Assembly (NCBI RefSeq): GCF_029968015.1
Contig: NZ_JASCIS010000027.1
Span: 1-64,000 of the forward strand
DNA: 64,000 nucleotides
Direction of reading: 5' to 3'
From: Streptomyces luteolus
GTDB lineage: Bacteria; Actinomycetota; Actinomycetes; Streptomycetales; Streptomycetaceae
Both the position numbers and the translations under genes were made by a program. This document shows, piece after piece, positions 26,401 to 34,862 of the stretch. Position 1 is the first letter of the stretch. Each line of letters starts with the position of its first letter. The notes beneath the pieces are model-generated. The model had not been told where the DNA came from. It saw only the letters and a list, made by a program, of their open reading frames with translations, and ran no database searches.

Positions 26401-28383
26401 ACCGCGCGCGGTGCCTGGGAGTCCGTGAAGCGGCACTTCCGGGAGCTCGGCCACGACACGCAGAACCAGGACTTCACGGTCGTCGGCGTCGGCGACATGT
26501 CCGGTGACGTGTTCGGCAACGGCATGCTGCTCTCCGAGCACATCCGCCTGGTCGCCGCCTTCGACCACCGGCACATCTTCATCGACCCGAAGCCGGACGC
26601 GGCCACCTCGTACGCCGAGCGGCGCCGGCTCTTCGAGCTGCCGCGCTCGTCCTGGGCGGACTACAACAAGGAGCTGCTCTCCGCGGGCGGCGGTGTCTTC
26701 CCGCGCAGCGCCAAGTCCATCCAGCTGAACGCGCACATCAGGGAGGCCCTCGGCATCGAGTCGGGCATCTCCAAGATGACCCCGGCCGAGCTGATGAAGA
26801 CGATCCTGCAGGCGCCGGTCGACCTGCTGTGGAACGGCGGCATCGGTACGTACGTGAAGTCGAGCGCCGAGTCCAACGGCGACGTCGGCGACAAGGCCAA
26901 CGACGCCATCCGGGTCGACGGAGCGGACCTGCGGGTCAAGGTCGTCGGCGAGGGCGGCAACCTCGGCCTGACGCAGCTGGGCCGGATCGAGTTCGCGCGT
27001 GCGGGCGGCCGGGTCAACACGGACGCGATCGACAACAGCGCGGGCGTGGACACCTCCGACCACGAGGTGAACATCAAGATCCTGCTCAACTCCGTGGTCG
27101 CGGACGGCGACATGACGGTGAAGCAGCGCAACAAGCTGCTCGCCGAGATGACCGACGAGGTCGGCCGCCTGGTCCTGCGCAACAACTACGCACAGAACAC
27201 GGCGCTGGCCAACGCTCTGGCGCAGTCGTCGAGCATGGTCCACGCCCAGCAGCGCTTCCTGCGCACGCTGGTGCGCGAGGGCCACCTCGACCGCTCCCTC
27301 GAGTTCATGCCCACCGACCGCCAGATCCGGGAGCGCCTGAACGCCGGGCTCGGCCTGACGCAGCCGGAGACGGCGGTGCTGCTCGCGTACACGAAGATCA
27401 CCGTCGCGGAGGCGCTGCTCGGCACGGACCTGCCGGACGACAAGTACCTCCAGGGCCTGCTGCACGCGTACTTCCCGACGGCGCTGCGCGAGCGGTTCCT
27501 CGACCAGATCGACGCGCACGCGCTGCGCCGGGAGATCGTCACGACGGTCCTCGTGAACGACACGGTCAACTCGGGCGGTACGAGCTTCCTGCACCGGATG
27601 CGCGAGGAGACCGGTGCCTCGCTCGAAGAGGTGGTGCGCGCCCACACCGCGGCCCGTGCGATCTTCGGGCTCGGCGAGGTCTGGGACGCGGTCGAGGCGC
27701 TGGACAACGTCGTGGCGGCGGATGTGCAGACCCGGATCAGGCTGCACTCGCGGCGCCTGGTGGAGCGCGGCACGCGCTGGCTGCTCAACAACCGGCCGCA
27801 GCCGATCGACCTGGCGGAGACCATCGAGTTCTTCCACGAGGGCGTGACGCAGGTCTGGTCGGAGCTGCCGAAGCTGGTGCGCGGCGCGGACCTGGAGTGG
27901 TACCAGCGGATCTTCGAGGAGTTGACCGGCGCCGGAGTGCCGGAGGAGCTGGCGCAGCGCGTGGCCGGGTTCTCGTCGGCGTTCCCGACGCTGGACGTGG
28001 TGCTGATCGCGGACCGGATGGACAAGGCGCCGCTGGAGGTCGCCGAGGTCTACTACGACCTCGCGGACCGGCTGCAGATCACCCAGCTCATGGACCGGAT
28101 CAGCGCGCTGCCGCGCAGTGACCGCTGGCAGTCGATGGCGCGTGCGGCGATCCGTGAGGATCTGTACGCGGCGCATGCGGCCCTCACCGCGGATGTGCTC
28201 GCGGTGGGCAACGGCACATCGACGCCCGAGCAGCGCTACAAGGCCTGGGAGGGGCAGAACGCCGCGATCCTGGGCCGCGCCAAGGCGACGCTCGACGAGA
28301 TCCAGGGTTCGGACGACTTCGACCTCGCCAACCTGTCCGTGGCGATGCGGACGATGAGGACGCTGCTGCGTACGCACGGCTGA
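23449..28383 (+). CDS. gdh: Large NAD-specific glutamate dehydrogenase
   Basis: A 1644-residue catabolic glutamate dehydrogenase of the 180-kDa class (L-glutamate + NAD+ to 2-oxoglutarate + ammonia). The N-terminal ~700 residues hold ACT-like regulatory regions (FLVDSVTNELSRQGRGIHVV, and FTFLGYREYEL near residue 250). The catalytic domain starts near residue 835 with VARGGLRWSDRREDFRTE and KAQMVKNTVIVPVGAKGGFV, and includes VVGVGDMSGDVFGNGMLLSE and KVVGEGGNLGLTQLGRIE. The C-terminal helical region follows from about residue 1200. Full length and intact. The ATG at 23449 follows a purine-rich CAGGAGCCAGAGG. It is monocistronic, ending before a very strong hairpin. Confidence 0.96.
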   Translation: MQTKLDEAKAELLTRAARVAENSPVGGQLPTGANTGDRPDEDTVLSYLQRYYLHTAPEDLADRDPVDIFGAAFSHYRLAEERPQGTASVRVHTPTVEENGWTCSHSVVEVVTDDMPFLVDSVTNELSRQGRGIHVVIHPQVVVRRDLTGKLVEVLPAGAPDDAHDTLTESWIHVEMDRETDRADLKQITNDLLRVLSDAREAVEDWEKMRDAALRIADELPSEPTADDLQNQEVEEARELLRWLAADHFTFLGYREYELNEDDSLGAVPGTGLGILRSDPQHSGEDVHGHPVSPSFNRLPADARAKAREHKLLVLTKANSRATVHRPSYLDYVGVKKFDAEGNVVGERRFLGLFSSAAYTESVRRVPVIRRKVAEVLKRAGFSPNSHDGRDLLQILETYPRDELFQTPVDELRSIVTSVLYLQERRRLRLYLRKDEYGRYYSALVYLPRDRYTTGVRLRIIDILKEELGGTSVDFTAWNTESILSRLHFVVRVPPGTELPRLSDADKERIEARLVEAARSWADGFAEALTAECGEERAAELLRRYSNAFQEGYKADHTPRGAVADLVRVEQLAQSPKDFALSLYEPVGAGPGERRFKIYRAGGQVSLSAVLPVLQRLGCEVVDERPYELRVSDGTTAWIYDFGLRMPKAAGNGDYLADDARERFQEAFAAVWTGLAENDGFNSLVLGAGLTWRQAMVLRAYAKYLRQAGATFSQDYMEDTLHNNVHTTRLLVSLFEARMSPDRQRAGTELIDGLLEELDGALDQVASLDEDRILRSFLTVIKATLRTNFFQEAGGGKPHTYVSMKLDPQAIPDLPEPRPAYEIWVYSPRVEGVHLRFGKVARGGLRWSDRREDFRTEILGLVKAQMVKNTVIVPVGAKGGFVAKQLPDPSVDRDAWLAEGVASYKTFISALLDITDNMVAGEVVPPQDVVRHDGEDTYLVVAADKGTATFSDIANEVAESYNFWLGDAFASGGSAGYDHKGMGITARGAWESVKRHFRELGHDTQNQDFTVVGVGDMSGDVFGNGMLLSEHIRLVAAFDHRHIFIDPKPDAATSYAERRRLFELPRSSWADYNKELLSAGGGVFPRSAKSIQLNAHIREALGIESGISKMTPAELMKTILQAPVDLLWNGGIGTYVKSSAESNGDVGDKANDAIRVDGADLRVKVVGEGGNLGLTQLGRIEFARAGGRVNTDAIDNSAGVDTSDHEVNIKILLNSVVADGDMTVKQRNKLLAEMTDEVGRLVLRNNYAQNTALANALAQSSSMVHAQQRFLRTLVREGHLDRSLEFMPTDRQIRERLNAGLGLTQPETAVLLAYTKITVAEALLGTDLPDDKYLQGLLHAYFPTALRERFLDQIDAHALRREIVTTVLVNDTVNSGGTSFLHRMREETGASLEEVVRAHTAARAIFGLGEVWDAVEALDNVVAADVQTRIRLHSRRLVERGTRWLLNNRPQPIDLAETIEFFHEGVTQVWSELPKLVRGADLEWYQRIFEELTGAGVPEELAQRVAGFSSAFPTLDVVLIADRMDKAPLEVAEVYYDLADRLQITQLMDRISALPRSDRWQSMARAAIREDLYAAHAALTADVLAVGNGTSTPEQRYKAWEGQNAAILGRAKATLDEIQGSDDFDLANLSVAMRTMRTLLRTHG

Positions 28384-28428
28384 GTCCGTACCGCGTACCA
28401 CTCGCTACCTCGACCTCGGGTAGTCCAC

Positions 28429-28469
28429 ACAGGGCGCCCCGGCCTGAAGCTCAGGCCGGGGCGCCCTGT
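28429..28469. terminator. Strong terminator after glutamate dehydrogenase
   Basis: A perfect 19-base inverted repeat (28429-28447 with 28451-28469) around a three-base loop, followed by TGTGTG. It starts 46 bases after the stop codon and marks the border between the core genes and the glycopolymer locus. Confidence 0.9.
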
Positions 28470-28489
28470 TGTGTGCCCGGCCGTCATCC

Positions 28490-28513
28490 GAGTCCCCGAG
28501 TCCCCGAGTCCCC
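28490..28513. repeat. Three copies of GAGTCCCC
   Basis: Three perfect 8-bp copies at 28490, 28498 and 28506 lie in the 313-base gap between the dehydrogenase and the first glycopolymer gene. The rest of the gap holds the terminator and a promoter region with TTGACT at 28590-28595 and no convincing -10. Confidence 0.8.
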
Positions 28514-28696
28514 GTGTGCCCGGCCGTTGCCATCTGCCCGGTTAGACCGCTGGACCCCGAATTTCTAACAATTCACCGGTATGGCACATTTGACTCCTGT
28601 CGCCGGAACGGGCCAACCTACGCGGGCTCGCGTACCGGGCATGTCGGACAATCGAGAGGATGTTGAACGAGCGGTGCAGGTTGCCTGGAGGAACGC

Positions 28697-31606
28697 ATGG
28701 GTTTGATCGCTGAGCGCGACACCGAGGCCCGCCCGGACGTCGAAGTCGAAGCGGACGTCTCCGTCGTCGTGATCGTCTACAACGATGAGGCCCGGCTCCC
28801 GGCCGCGGTGCGGTCCGTGCTCGACCAGACCCTGCGCGGCGTCGAGGTCGTGATCGTCGACGACTGCAGCACCGACGGCTCGTACGAGGTGGCGCGGCGG
28901 CTCGCGGCCGAGAACCCGGAGCGGGTGCGCGCCTTCCAGCTGCCGGAGAACAGCGGCGGGTGCGGCGAGCCGCGCAACGTCGGCATCGGCCACACCCGCG
29001 GCCGGTACGTGATGTTCCTCGACAGCGACGACGTCCTGGAACGCAACGCCTGCCGCAACCTCCTGGAGGCCGCCGAGCGCGACGGCTCCGACATCGTCTC
29101 CGGCCTCTGCGTACGCCTGCACCTGGACCGGCGGAGCAAGAAGCGCGACGAGTGGTACCCCTGGCTCTACGCGCGCACCCAGGTCCTGGAGTCGGTCACC
29201 GAGCTGCCGGACCTGCTGGCGTGGGACACGCTCTCCACGAACAAGATGTACCGCCGCGACTTCCTCATGGAGAACCAACTCCGGTTCCTCAGGGGGATGT
29301 TCTACGAGGACCTGATGTTCATCGCCGAGGCGTATGTCGCCGCGGGCCGCATCAGCCTCATACCCAACCAGGTGTATTTCTGGCACGTGTACGAGAAGGC
29401 GGCCGCCAAGTCGATCTCCAACCGGCGGCACGAGATGACCAACTTCGTGCACCGGATGGAGATCCACCGCCGCATCGACGCGCTCCTCGCCGAACGCGGC
29501 CTGACCGAGCTGAAGCGCGCCAAGGACGTCAAGTTCCTCAAGCACGACCTCGTGCTCCACCTGCGCGACCTGCCGTTCCGCGACGACTCCTACCGCCAGG
29601 AGTTCGCCGGCATCGCCCGCGACTACCTCACCTCGCTCGCCCCCGAGGCGTACGACGAGGTGCAGCCGATCCACGCCGTCTGCGCCTATCTGCTGCGCGA
29701 GAACGACTGGGACAACCTGCTCCCGGCCGTCGACACCCTCACCAACCGCGACAAGATCTCCGCCCCGCTCGTGGAGCGCGACGGCCATGTCTTCTGGTGC
29801 GCGGACCACCTCGACGACTCCTTCGGCCGGCACGTCCTGGACGTCACCGACCTCGGCTACCACACCAGGACCGTCGACCGGATGTTCCTGCGCAACGCCC
29901 TCACCGGCTACGAGGAGCGCGGCGGCACGGTCCGCCTCGGCGGCCGGATCGTCAACCCGCTCGGTGTGATCCCCGAGGGCGCGCGGCTCTCCGGCGAGCT
30001 GGAGTTCAGCGCCCGCCGCCGCAGCCTGCAGAGCTTCCGCTTCCCGGTGGCCGAGCTGCGCCACGAGGGCGCCTTCGTGAGCTGGGAGGCCGAGGCCGAC
30101 CTCGCCGGGAGGCTGCGCCCGCTGGGCATCGTGGACGAGGTGTGGGACGTACGGCTCAAGCTGGACGTGGACGGGGTGCGGACCACGACCCGGCTCACCG
30201 CGAGCGAGCCCGAACCGGCCCAGGGACTGCTTCCGGTGCGGCCCCGGCTGACCCGGCTTGTCGCCGACCATGTGGAGCCCGAGGTGTCGCAGCGCGGCCA
30301 CCTCTGCTTCCGTCTGGTCACGCGCGACCGCGTCGAGGACAAGGACCGGGTGCGCGAACTCGTCGTACGCGGCGTGCGGGGGCGCCCCGGCAAGCTCGCC
30401 AAGAGCGGGTTCCGCAGGGCCAAGGAGATCCGCAAGAACCTCACCTCGGGCGAGACCAAACTCCGCGTGTACGACGAGGTGTTCAGCCGGCTGCCCGTGA
30501 AGAAGGGCCTGGTCGTCTTCGAGAGCCAGCTCGGCAAGCAGTACAGCGACAGCCCGAAGGCCATCTACGAGGAGATGCGCCGCCAGGGCCTGGAGTTCGA
30601 GGCGGTCTGGTCGTACGCGGGATCTCCGGAGGGCTTCCCCGCCGACGCCACCCTCGCACGCCGCTGGTCGCTGCCCTACCTCAAGGCTCTGGCGCAGGCG
30701 GAGTTCTGGGTGGACAACCAGAGCTATCCGCTGAAGCTGACCAAGCGGCCCGAGACCACCTACATCCAGACCTGGCACGGCTCCGCGCTCAAGCGGATGG
30801 GCTTCGACGAGCCGGCCTGGAAGCTCAGGTCGCAGCCGCGGCAGGAGGAGCAGCAGCGGGTCCTGAACCGCTTCGACCGGTTCCTGATCCGCTCCGAGCA
30901 CGATGTGCGCACCCTCGCCAAGGCGTTCCGGCTGCAGGAGAGGACACTGCTGCGTGTCGGCTATCCGCGTAATGACGCACTGGTGCACGCCAGGGAGCGC
31001 GAGGCCGCCGAGGGGCGCCGCACCCGTGGGCCGCTCGCCGCCGAGCTCGGCATCCCCGAGGACAAGCAGGTCCTCCTCTACGCCCCCACGTTCCGCAAGC
31101 AGGGCGGCCGGAGCCGGCGTTTCGAGCTGCCCTTCGACGTGGAGCGGTTCGCGGAGCAACTCGGCGACCGGTACGTGCTGCTGGTGCGCTCGCACTACCT
31201 CAACCACGTGGTGCTCCCGCCGTCCGTGCGCGGCACCGTCGTCGACGTCTCCGCCCGGCACGACGTCAACCCGCTGATGGAGCTGTCCGACGCGCTGATC
31301 ACCGACTACTCCTCGGTGATGTTCGACTACGCCCTCCTGGACCGCCCGATGCTGTTCTTCGCGTACGACTACGAGGAGTACGTGCACGAGGGCCGAGGCA
31401 CCTACTTCGACCTGCTCGAACGCGCGCCGGGCCCGGTCGTGCGGAGCGAGGACGAGCTGTACGGCGCGCTGGAGTCGCTGACCGAGGACGAGGCCAAGTA
31501 CCAGCCGGAGCGCGAGCGGTTCGTGGCCGAGTTCGGCGAGTACGACAAGGGGACCGCCGCCCGCAGCATCGTCGAGCAGTTCTTCTCCCACTGGAGCCGG
31601 GCATGA
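28697..31606 (+). CDS. GT2 + TagF-like polyol-phosphate polymerase, type A
   Basis: A 969-residue bifunctional cytoplasmic enzyme. Residues ~20-250 form a GT2 fold with SVVVIVYNDEARLPAAVRSV, VIVDDCSTDGS and the metal-binding MFLDSDD. A beta-rich linker covers ~340-560. Residues ~590-965 match CDP-glycerol glycerophosphotransferases (TagB/TagF), with QTWHGSALKRMG (His694), GYPRND, VLLYAPTFR and ITDYSSVMFDYALLDRP (Asp870). TagF enzymes polymerise polyol phosphate from CDP-polyols onto a lipid-linked primer. TGGAGG lies just upstream of the ATG. The stop overlaps the GT4 gene by ATGA. From memory, a TagF homologue at this site in S. coelicolor (SCO2997) affects sporulation. Donor and acceptor sugars unknown. 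Confidence 0.88.
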   Translation: MGLIAERDTEARPDVEVEADVSVVVIVYNDEARLPAAVRSVLDQTLRGVEVVIVDDCSTDGSYEVARRLAAENPERVRAFQLPENSGGCGEPRNVGIGHTRGRYVMFLDSDDVLERNACRNLLEAAERDGSDIVSGLCVRLHLDRRSKKRDEWYPWLYARTQVLESVTELPDLLAWDTLSTNKMYRRDFLMENQLRFLRGMFYEDLMFIAEAYVAAGRISLIPNQVYFWHVYEKAAAKSISNRRHEMTNFVHRMEIHRRIDALLAERGLTELKRAKDVKFLKHDLVLHLRDLPFRDDSYRQEFAGIARDYLTSLAPEAYDEVQPIHAVCAYLLRENDWDNLLPAVDTLTNRDKISAPLVERDGHVFWCADHLDDSFGRHVLDVTDLGYHTRTVDRMFLRNALTGYEERGGTVRLGGRIVNPLGVIPEGARLSGELEFSARRRSLQSFRFPVAELRHEGAFVSWEAEADLAGRLRPLGIVDEVWDVRLKLDVDGVRTTTRLTASEPEPAQGLLPVRPRLTRLVADHVEPEVSQRGHLCFRLVTRDRVEDKDRVRELVVRGVRGRPGKLAKSGFRRAKEIRKNLTSGETKLRVYDEVFSRLPVKKGLVVFESQLGKQYSDSPKAIYEEMRRQGLEFEAVWSYAGSPEGFPADATLARRWSLPYLKALAQAEFWVDNQSYPLKLTKRPETTYIQTWHGSALKRMGFDEPAWKLRSQPRQEEQQRVLNRFDRFLIRSEHDVRTLAKAFRLQERTLLRVGYPRNDALVHAREREAAEGRRTRGPLAAELGIPEDKQVLLYAPTFRKQGGRSRRFELPFDVERFAEQLGDRYVLLVRSHYLNHVVLPPSVRGTVVDVSARHDVNPLMELSDALITDYSSVMFDYALLDRPMLFFAYDYEEYVHEGRGTYFDLLERAPGPVVRSEDELYGALESLTEDEAKYQPERERFVAEFGEYDKGTAARSIVEQFFSHWSRA

Positions 31607-32838
31607 GCACCCAGACCACCCAGACCACCCAGACCGCCCAGTCCACCCAGTCCACCCAGACCGCCCAGTCCACCCAGTCCCCGCAGTCCTTCCCCCAGCG
31701 GGACGTCTTCTTCGTCAGCAACAGCGTCAACGAGCTGGGCGGAGTCACGAGTTGGTCGCACCAGATGGCCCGCCTCTTCACCGAGAGCGGCCACCGCGTG
31801 CATGTCATCGGCATCACCGAGCCCGCCGAGCCGCAGGACATCGGCACGGACCTGCCGTACCCGACGACGACGCTCTACGACGAGCACCCGCCGCGCGTCG
31901 GCCCGGCCCGCGGGATCAAGGGGCGGCTCAACATCGCCGAGCGACGGCTGCGGGCCGCGCGCACGGCGGGCATGCACGAGCAGGCGGCGAAGCTGACCGC
32001 GCTGTTCCGGCGGGCGCGGCCCGGCGCCGTCGTGATCGTCACGCAGGTGTGGGCGATGGAGTGGGTGACGCTCGCCGACACCACGGGCCTGACGGTGATC
32101 GGCATGAGCCACGAGTCGTACGCGTACACGCGTGCCTGCTCGCGCTACGGGCGGGTGCGGAAGTTCTACAAGGACGTGGACCGGATGCTCGCGCTCACCC
32201 GGGAGGACGCCGACCTGTGGATCCGCAAGGGCGGCATGGACAACGCGTCGTACATGCCGAACCCGCTGCCCTTCATGCCCGAGGTGCCCTCGCCGCGCAC
32301 CGGGAAGGTCGTCACCAGCATCGGCCGGCTGCACGACCAGAAGGGCATCGACATGCTCCTGGACACCTGGGCGGAGGTCGCGCCGCTGCACCCGGACTGG
32401 CGCTTGCGGATCTACGGCTCCGGCGAGGACGAGGAGCAGCTCAAGCAGCAGTGCACCGACCTGGGGCTTGACGGCTCGGTGGAGTGGATGGGCCGGACCG
32501 GTGATGTGCCGGGGGCGCTGCGCGGCGGCTCGGTGTTCGTGCAGTCCTCGCGCGGGGAGGGCTTCCCCCTCGCGCTGATGGAGGCGATGGCGGCCGCGGT
32601 GCCGTGCGCCGCGTTCGACTGCGCGCCGGGCGTGCACGAGATCGTCCAGGACGGCGAGGACGGGCTGCTCGCCGGGCTCGGCAACACCGGTGAACTGGCC
32701 CGCCGACTGGACACGTTGATGTCCGACAAGGAGCTGCGGGACAAGATGGGCGAGCTGGCACGGCAGAACATCCAGCGGTACACGACGGCCGAGATCGTGC
32801 GCCGCTGGGAGGAACTGTTCGCGTTCCTGGAGCGCTGA
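31603..32838 (+). CDS. GT4-family glycosyltransferase with Thr/Gln repeat leader
   Basis: A 411-residue GT-B glycosyltransferase. The N-terminal ~29 residues are a Thr-Gln-Ser repeat. The Rossmann N-domain starts RDVFFVSNSVNELGGVTSWS. The C-domain carries SIGRLHDQKGIDMLLDTW, the donor-binding region RGEGFPLALMEAMAAAVPCA and an E-x7-E type motif. It overlaps the TagF-like gene by four bases (ATGA), so the two are translationally coupled and probably act on the same polymer. The gene beginning at 63794 encodes a close relative (RDIFLFSNTTDELGGVTAW) in the same arrangement. Nucleotide-sugar donor unknown. A terminator shared with the convergent exporter gene follows. Confidence 0.88.
   Translation: MSTQTTQTTQTAQSTQSTQTAQSTQSPQSFPQRDVFFVSNSVNELGGVTSWSHQMARLFTESGHRVHVIGITEPAEPQDIGTDLPYPTTTLYDEHPPRVGPARGIKGRLNIAERRLRAARTAGMHEQAAKLTALFRRARPGAVVIVTQVWAMEWVTLADTTGLTVIGMSHESYAYTRACSRYGRVRKFYKDVDRMLALTREDADLWIRKGGMDNASYMPNPLPFMPEVPSPRTGKVVTSIGRLHDQKGIDMLLDTWAEVAPLHPDWRLRIYGSGEDEEQLKQQCTDLGLDGSVEWMGRTGDVPGALRGGSVFVQSSRGEGFPLALMEAMAAAVPCAAFDCAPGVHEIVQDGEDGLLAGLGNTGELARRLDTLMSDKELRDKMGELARQNIQRYTTAEIVRRWEELFAFLER
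31606..31689 (+). repeat. Thr-Gln-Ser codon repeat at the GT4 N-terminus
   Basis: Codons 2-29 are an irregular repeat of CAG-ACC, CAG-TCC and ACC triplets giving TQT, TQS and AQS motifs. The repeat precedes the folded domain. The paralogue at 63794 lacks it. Confidence 0.8.
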
Positions 32839-32869
32839 GTTCCGTCTGTGGAGACCGGCTGTGGAGACC

Positions 32870-32898
32870 GGGTGCCGGGGATCTACTTCCCGGCACCC
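32870..32898. terminator. Bidirectional terminator between GT4 and exporter genes
   Basis: A perfect 10-base stem GGGTGCCGGG (32870-32879 with 32889-32898) around a 9-base loop overlaps the last codons of the minus-strand ATPase gene. The direct repeat CTGTGGAGACCGG precedes it. Confidence 0.82.
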
Positions 32899-33809
32899 GT
32901 GAACTTCTCGTACTCCCCCAGGACTTCGGCCGTCGGGCCGTCCATGCGGAGTTCGCCGCGCTCCAGCCACAGGACGCGGTCGCAGGTGTCGCGGATGGAC
33001 TTGTTGTTGTGGCTGACGAGGAAGACCGTGCCGGCGGTGGCGCGGAGTTCGCGGATGCGGGCCTCGGAGCGCTTCTGGAACTTGCGGTCGCCGGTGGCGA
33101 GGGCCTCGTCGATGAGCAGGACGTCGTGGTCCTTGGCGGCGGCGATGGAGAAGCGGAGGCGGGCCGCCATGCCGGACGAATACGTCCGCATGGGCAGGGT
33201 GATGAAGTCGCCCTTCTCGTTGATGCCGGAGAACTCCACGATCCCGTCGTACCGTTCGCGGATCTGCTCGCGCGACATTCCCATGGCGAGGCCGCCGAGC
33301 ATGACGTTCCGCTCGCCGGTCAGATCGCTCATCAGGGCCGCGTTGACGCCGAGCAGCGAGGGCTGGCCGTGGGTGTAGATCCGGCCGTTCTCCGTCGGGA
33401 GGAGGCCCGCGACGGCCCTGAGCAGCGTGGACTTGCCCGAGCCGTTGGTGCCGATGAGCCCGATGGCCTCGCCCTCGTACGCGGTGAACGAGACGCCCTT
33501 GACGGCGTGCACCTCGCGCACCCCGCCCTTGCCGTGCTTCTCGCGCCGGACGATGCGGTTGAGCGCGGCGGTCGCGCTGCCGCGGCCGGCTCCGGTGCCG
33601 GTGACGCGGTAGACGATGTCGACGCCGTCCGCGATGACGGTGGGCGTGCGGTGCTCTTGGCGGGTCTCCTGGCGGGTCTCCTGCCCAGGGGGGGCGGTCT
33701 CGGTCTCCGCGGTGGCCCGGGGTGCGGGCTCGGTCTCCGTGGTGGCCCGGGGTGCGGGCTCGGTCTCCGCGGTGGCCCGGGGTGCGGGCTCGATGAGGGT
33801 GTCAGCCAC
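32883..33809 (-). CDS. Polysaccharide/teichoic acid ABC exporter, ATP-binding subunit (TagH/Wzt-like)
   Basis: A 308-residue ABC ATPase of the class that exports lipid-linked wall polymers. Walker A is GTNGSGKST at residues 120-128, the signature YSSGMAARL lies near 215, Walker B is VLLIDEALATGD, and the switch is LVSHNN. Residues 8-37 are three copies of the decapeptide EPAPRATAET, an unusual extension (33699-33788). It lacks the C-terminal carbohydrate-binding domain found in some Wzt proteins. The GTG start at 33809 overlaps the permease stop by eight bases. It pairs with the permease at 33802-34740. Confidence 0.92.
   Translation of the reverse strand: MADTLIEPAPRATAETEPAPRATTETEPAPRATAETETAPPGQETRQETRQEHRTPTVIADGVDIVYRVTGTGAGRGSATAALNRIVRREKHGKGGVREVHAVKGVSFTAYEGEAIGLIGTNGSGKSTLLRAVAGLLPTENGRIYTHGQPSLLGVNAALMSDLTGERNVMLGGLAMGMSREQIRERYDGIVEFSGINEKGDFITLPMRTYSSGMAARLRFSIAAAKDHDVLLIDEALATGDRKFQKRSEARIRELRATAGTVFLVSHNNKSIRDTCDRVLWLERGELRMDGPTAEVLGEYEKFTGAGK
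33699..33788 (-). repeat. Three 30-bp in-frame repeats in the exporter ATPase gene
   Basis: Three near-identical 30-bp units encode the decapeptide EPAPRATAET or EPAPRATTET. They lie in the disordered N-terminal extension before the ABC domain. Confidence 0.85.
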
Positions 33810-34740
33810 GGCCGTACGTCTCCTCTGCCTTCCAGAAGTAGATGAACCCGCCGACGCAGAGGACCACGGCCCAGCCGAGCGCCAGCGCCCACATCGCCCC
33901 GATGTCGTACGGGAGTTGGCCCGCGTCGAAGCTGTCGATCAGGGCGTACCGCACCAGGTCGATGTAGACGGCCGCCGGGTTGCATTCGAGCAGGACCTTC
34001 GCGAACTCCGGCACGCCCTGTTCGGGGAGCACCTTCTTGATGCTGAACATCACGCCGGAGCCGTACATCCATGTGCGCATCACGAAGGGCATCAGCTGGG
34101 CGAGGTCGGGTGTCCGGCTGCCGAGCCGCGCCATGACGAGCGCGAGCCCGGTGTTGAACGCGAACTGCAGCGCCAGGGCCGGGACCACGAGGAACCAGGA
34201 CCAGGCGGGCGGCACCCCGAAGCACAGGAGGATCACGGCGAGGGCGGCCATCGAGAACAGCAGTTGCTGGAGTTGCTGCAGACAGAGCGAGATCGGCAGG
34301 GACGCGCGGGGGAAGTGCAGGGCGCGCACCAGGCCGAGGTTGCCGGAGATCGCGCGGGTGCCGGCCATCACCGAGCTCTGCGTGAACGTGAACACGAAGA
34401 CGCCGGTGACCAGGAACGGCACGAAGTCGTCGATGTCCTTGCTGGTGCCGAGCAGCAGCCCGAAGATCAAGTAGTAGACGGCGGCGTTCAGGAGCGGCGT
34501 CATCACCTGCCAGACCTGGCCGAGCTTCGCCTGGCTGTACTGCGCGGTGAGCTTGGCGGTCGCGAAGGCGGTGATGAAGTGCCGCCTGGCCCACAACTGC
34601 CGTACGTACTGGGGCAGGGAGGGGCGCGCGTTGCTGACCGAGAGCCCGTGCAGAGCGGCGAGCGCTGCGGCGTCGAGGGGGGCCTGCTCGGGTGTCTCCA
34701 CGGGCGCGGGTGTCTGGGGGGTGTCCAGCGTCTGACTCAC
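33802..34740 (-). CDS. Polysaccharide/teichoic acid ABC exporter, permease (TagG/Wzm-like)
   Basis: A 312-residue ABC-2 type permease. A ~50-residue cytoplasmic leader precedes LWARRHFITAFATAKLTAQY and QAKLGQVWQVMTPLLNAAVYY, the hallmark of Wzm/TagG permeases, followed by six hydrophobic helices and the C-terminal IYFWKAEETYGRG, where TagG-type proteins end. With the ATPase downstream it should carry an undecaprenyl-linked glycopolymer across the membrane. It is transcribed away from the TetR gene with 122 bases between them. A probable -35 (TTGCGT) and -10 (TACTCT) lie on the minus strand in that gap. Confidence 0.92.
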   Translation of the reverse strand: MSQTLDTPQTPAPVETPEQAPLDAAALAALHGLSVSNARPSLPQYVRQLWARRHFITAFATAKLTAQYSQAKLGQVWQVMTPLLNAAVYYLIFGLLLGTSKDIDDFVPFLVTGVFVFTFTQSSVMAGTRAISGNLGLVRALHFPRASLPISLCLQQLQQLLFSMAALAVILLCFGVPPAWSWFLVVPALALQFAFNTGLALVMARLGSRTPDLAQLMPFVMRTWMYGSGVMFSIKKVLPEQGVPEFAKVLLECNPAAVYIDLVRYALIDSFDAGQLPYDIGAMWALALGWAVVLCVGGFIYFWKAEETYGRG

Positions 34741-34801
34741 TGCCGACCGGCTCCTTACGTCGGGACCAACGTCGGGACGGACCCGTATCGTCGTCGCGTC
34801 G

Positions 34802-34856
34802 AGAGTAGAGCGCCGCTACGTCGGAACGCAACCGTTTCGTCGTCCCGTCCTATGCT
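34802..34856. promoter_or_regulatory. Divergent promoters with probable TetR operator
   Basis: Imperfect inverted repeat ACGTCGGAACG (34818-34828) and CGTTTCGTCGT (34833-34843), matching at 9 of 11 positions around four bases. It covers the predicted minus-strand -35 TTGCGT (34826-34831; -10 TACTCT at 34802-34807) and lies just upstream of the plus-strand -10 TATGCT (34851-34856), which is six bases before the TetR ATG and implies a leaderless mRNA. One dimer bound here could repress both genes. Inferred. Confidence 0.5.
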
Positions 34857-34862
34857 GGTCCC

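Noticed and set aside
23416..28401. 1661-codon open frame antisense to glutamate dehydrogenase
   Set aside because: Same reason: a shadow of a strongly GC3-biased gene, with no recognisable domain or ribosome site.
28590..28620. TTGACT as the -35 of the first glycopolymer gene
   Set aside because: No acceptable -10 follows at 16-19 bases, so it is not listed as a promoter.
28565..31591. 1008-codon minus-strand frame opposite the first TagF-like gene
   Set aside because: It is a shadow frame. The plus strand shows clear GT2 and glycerophosphotransferase motifs.
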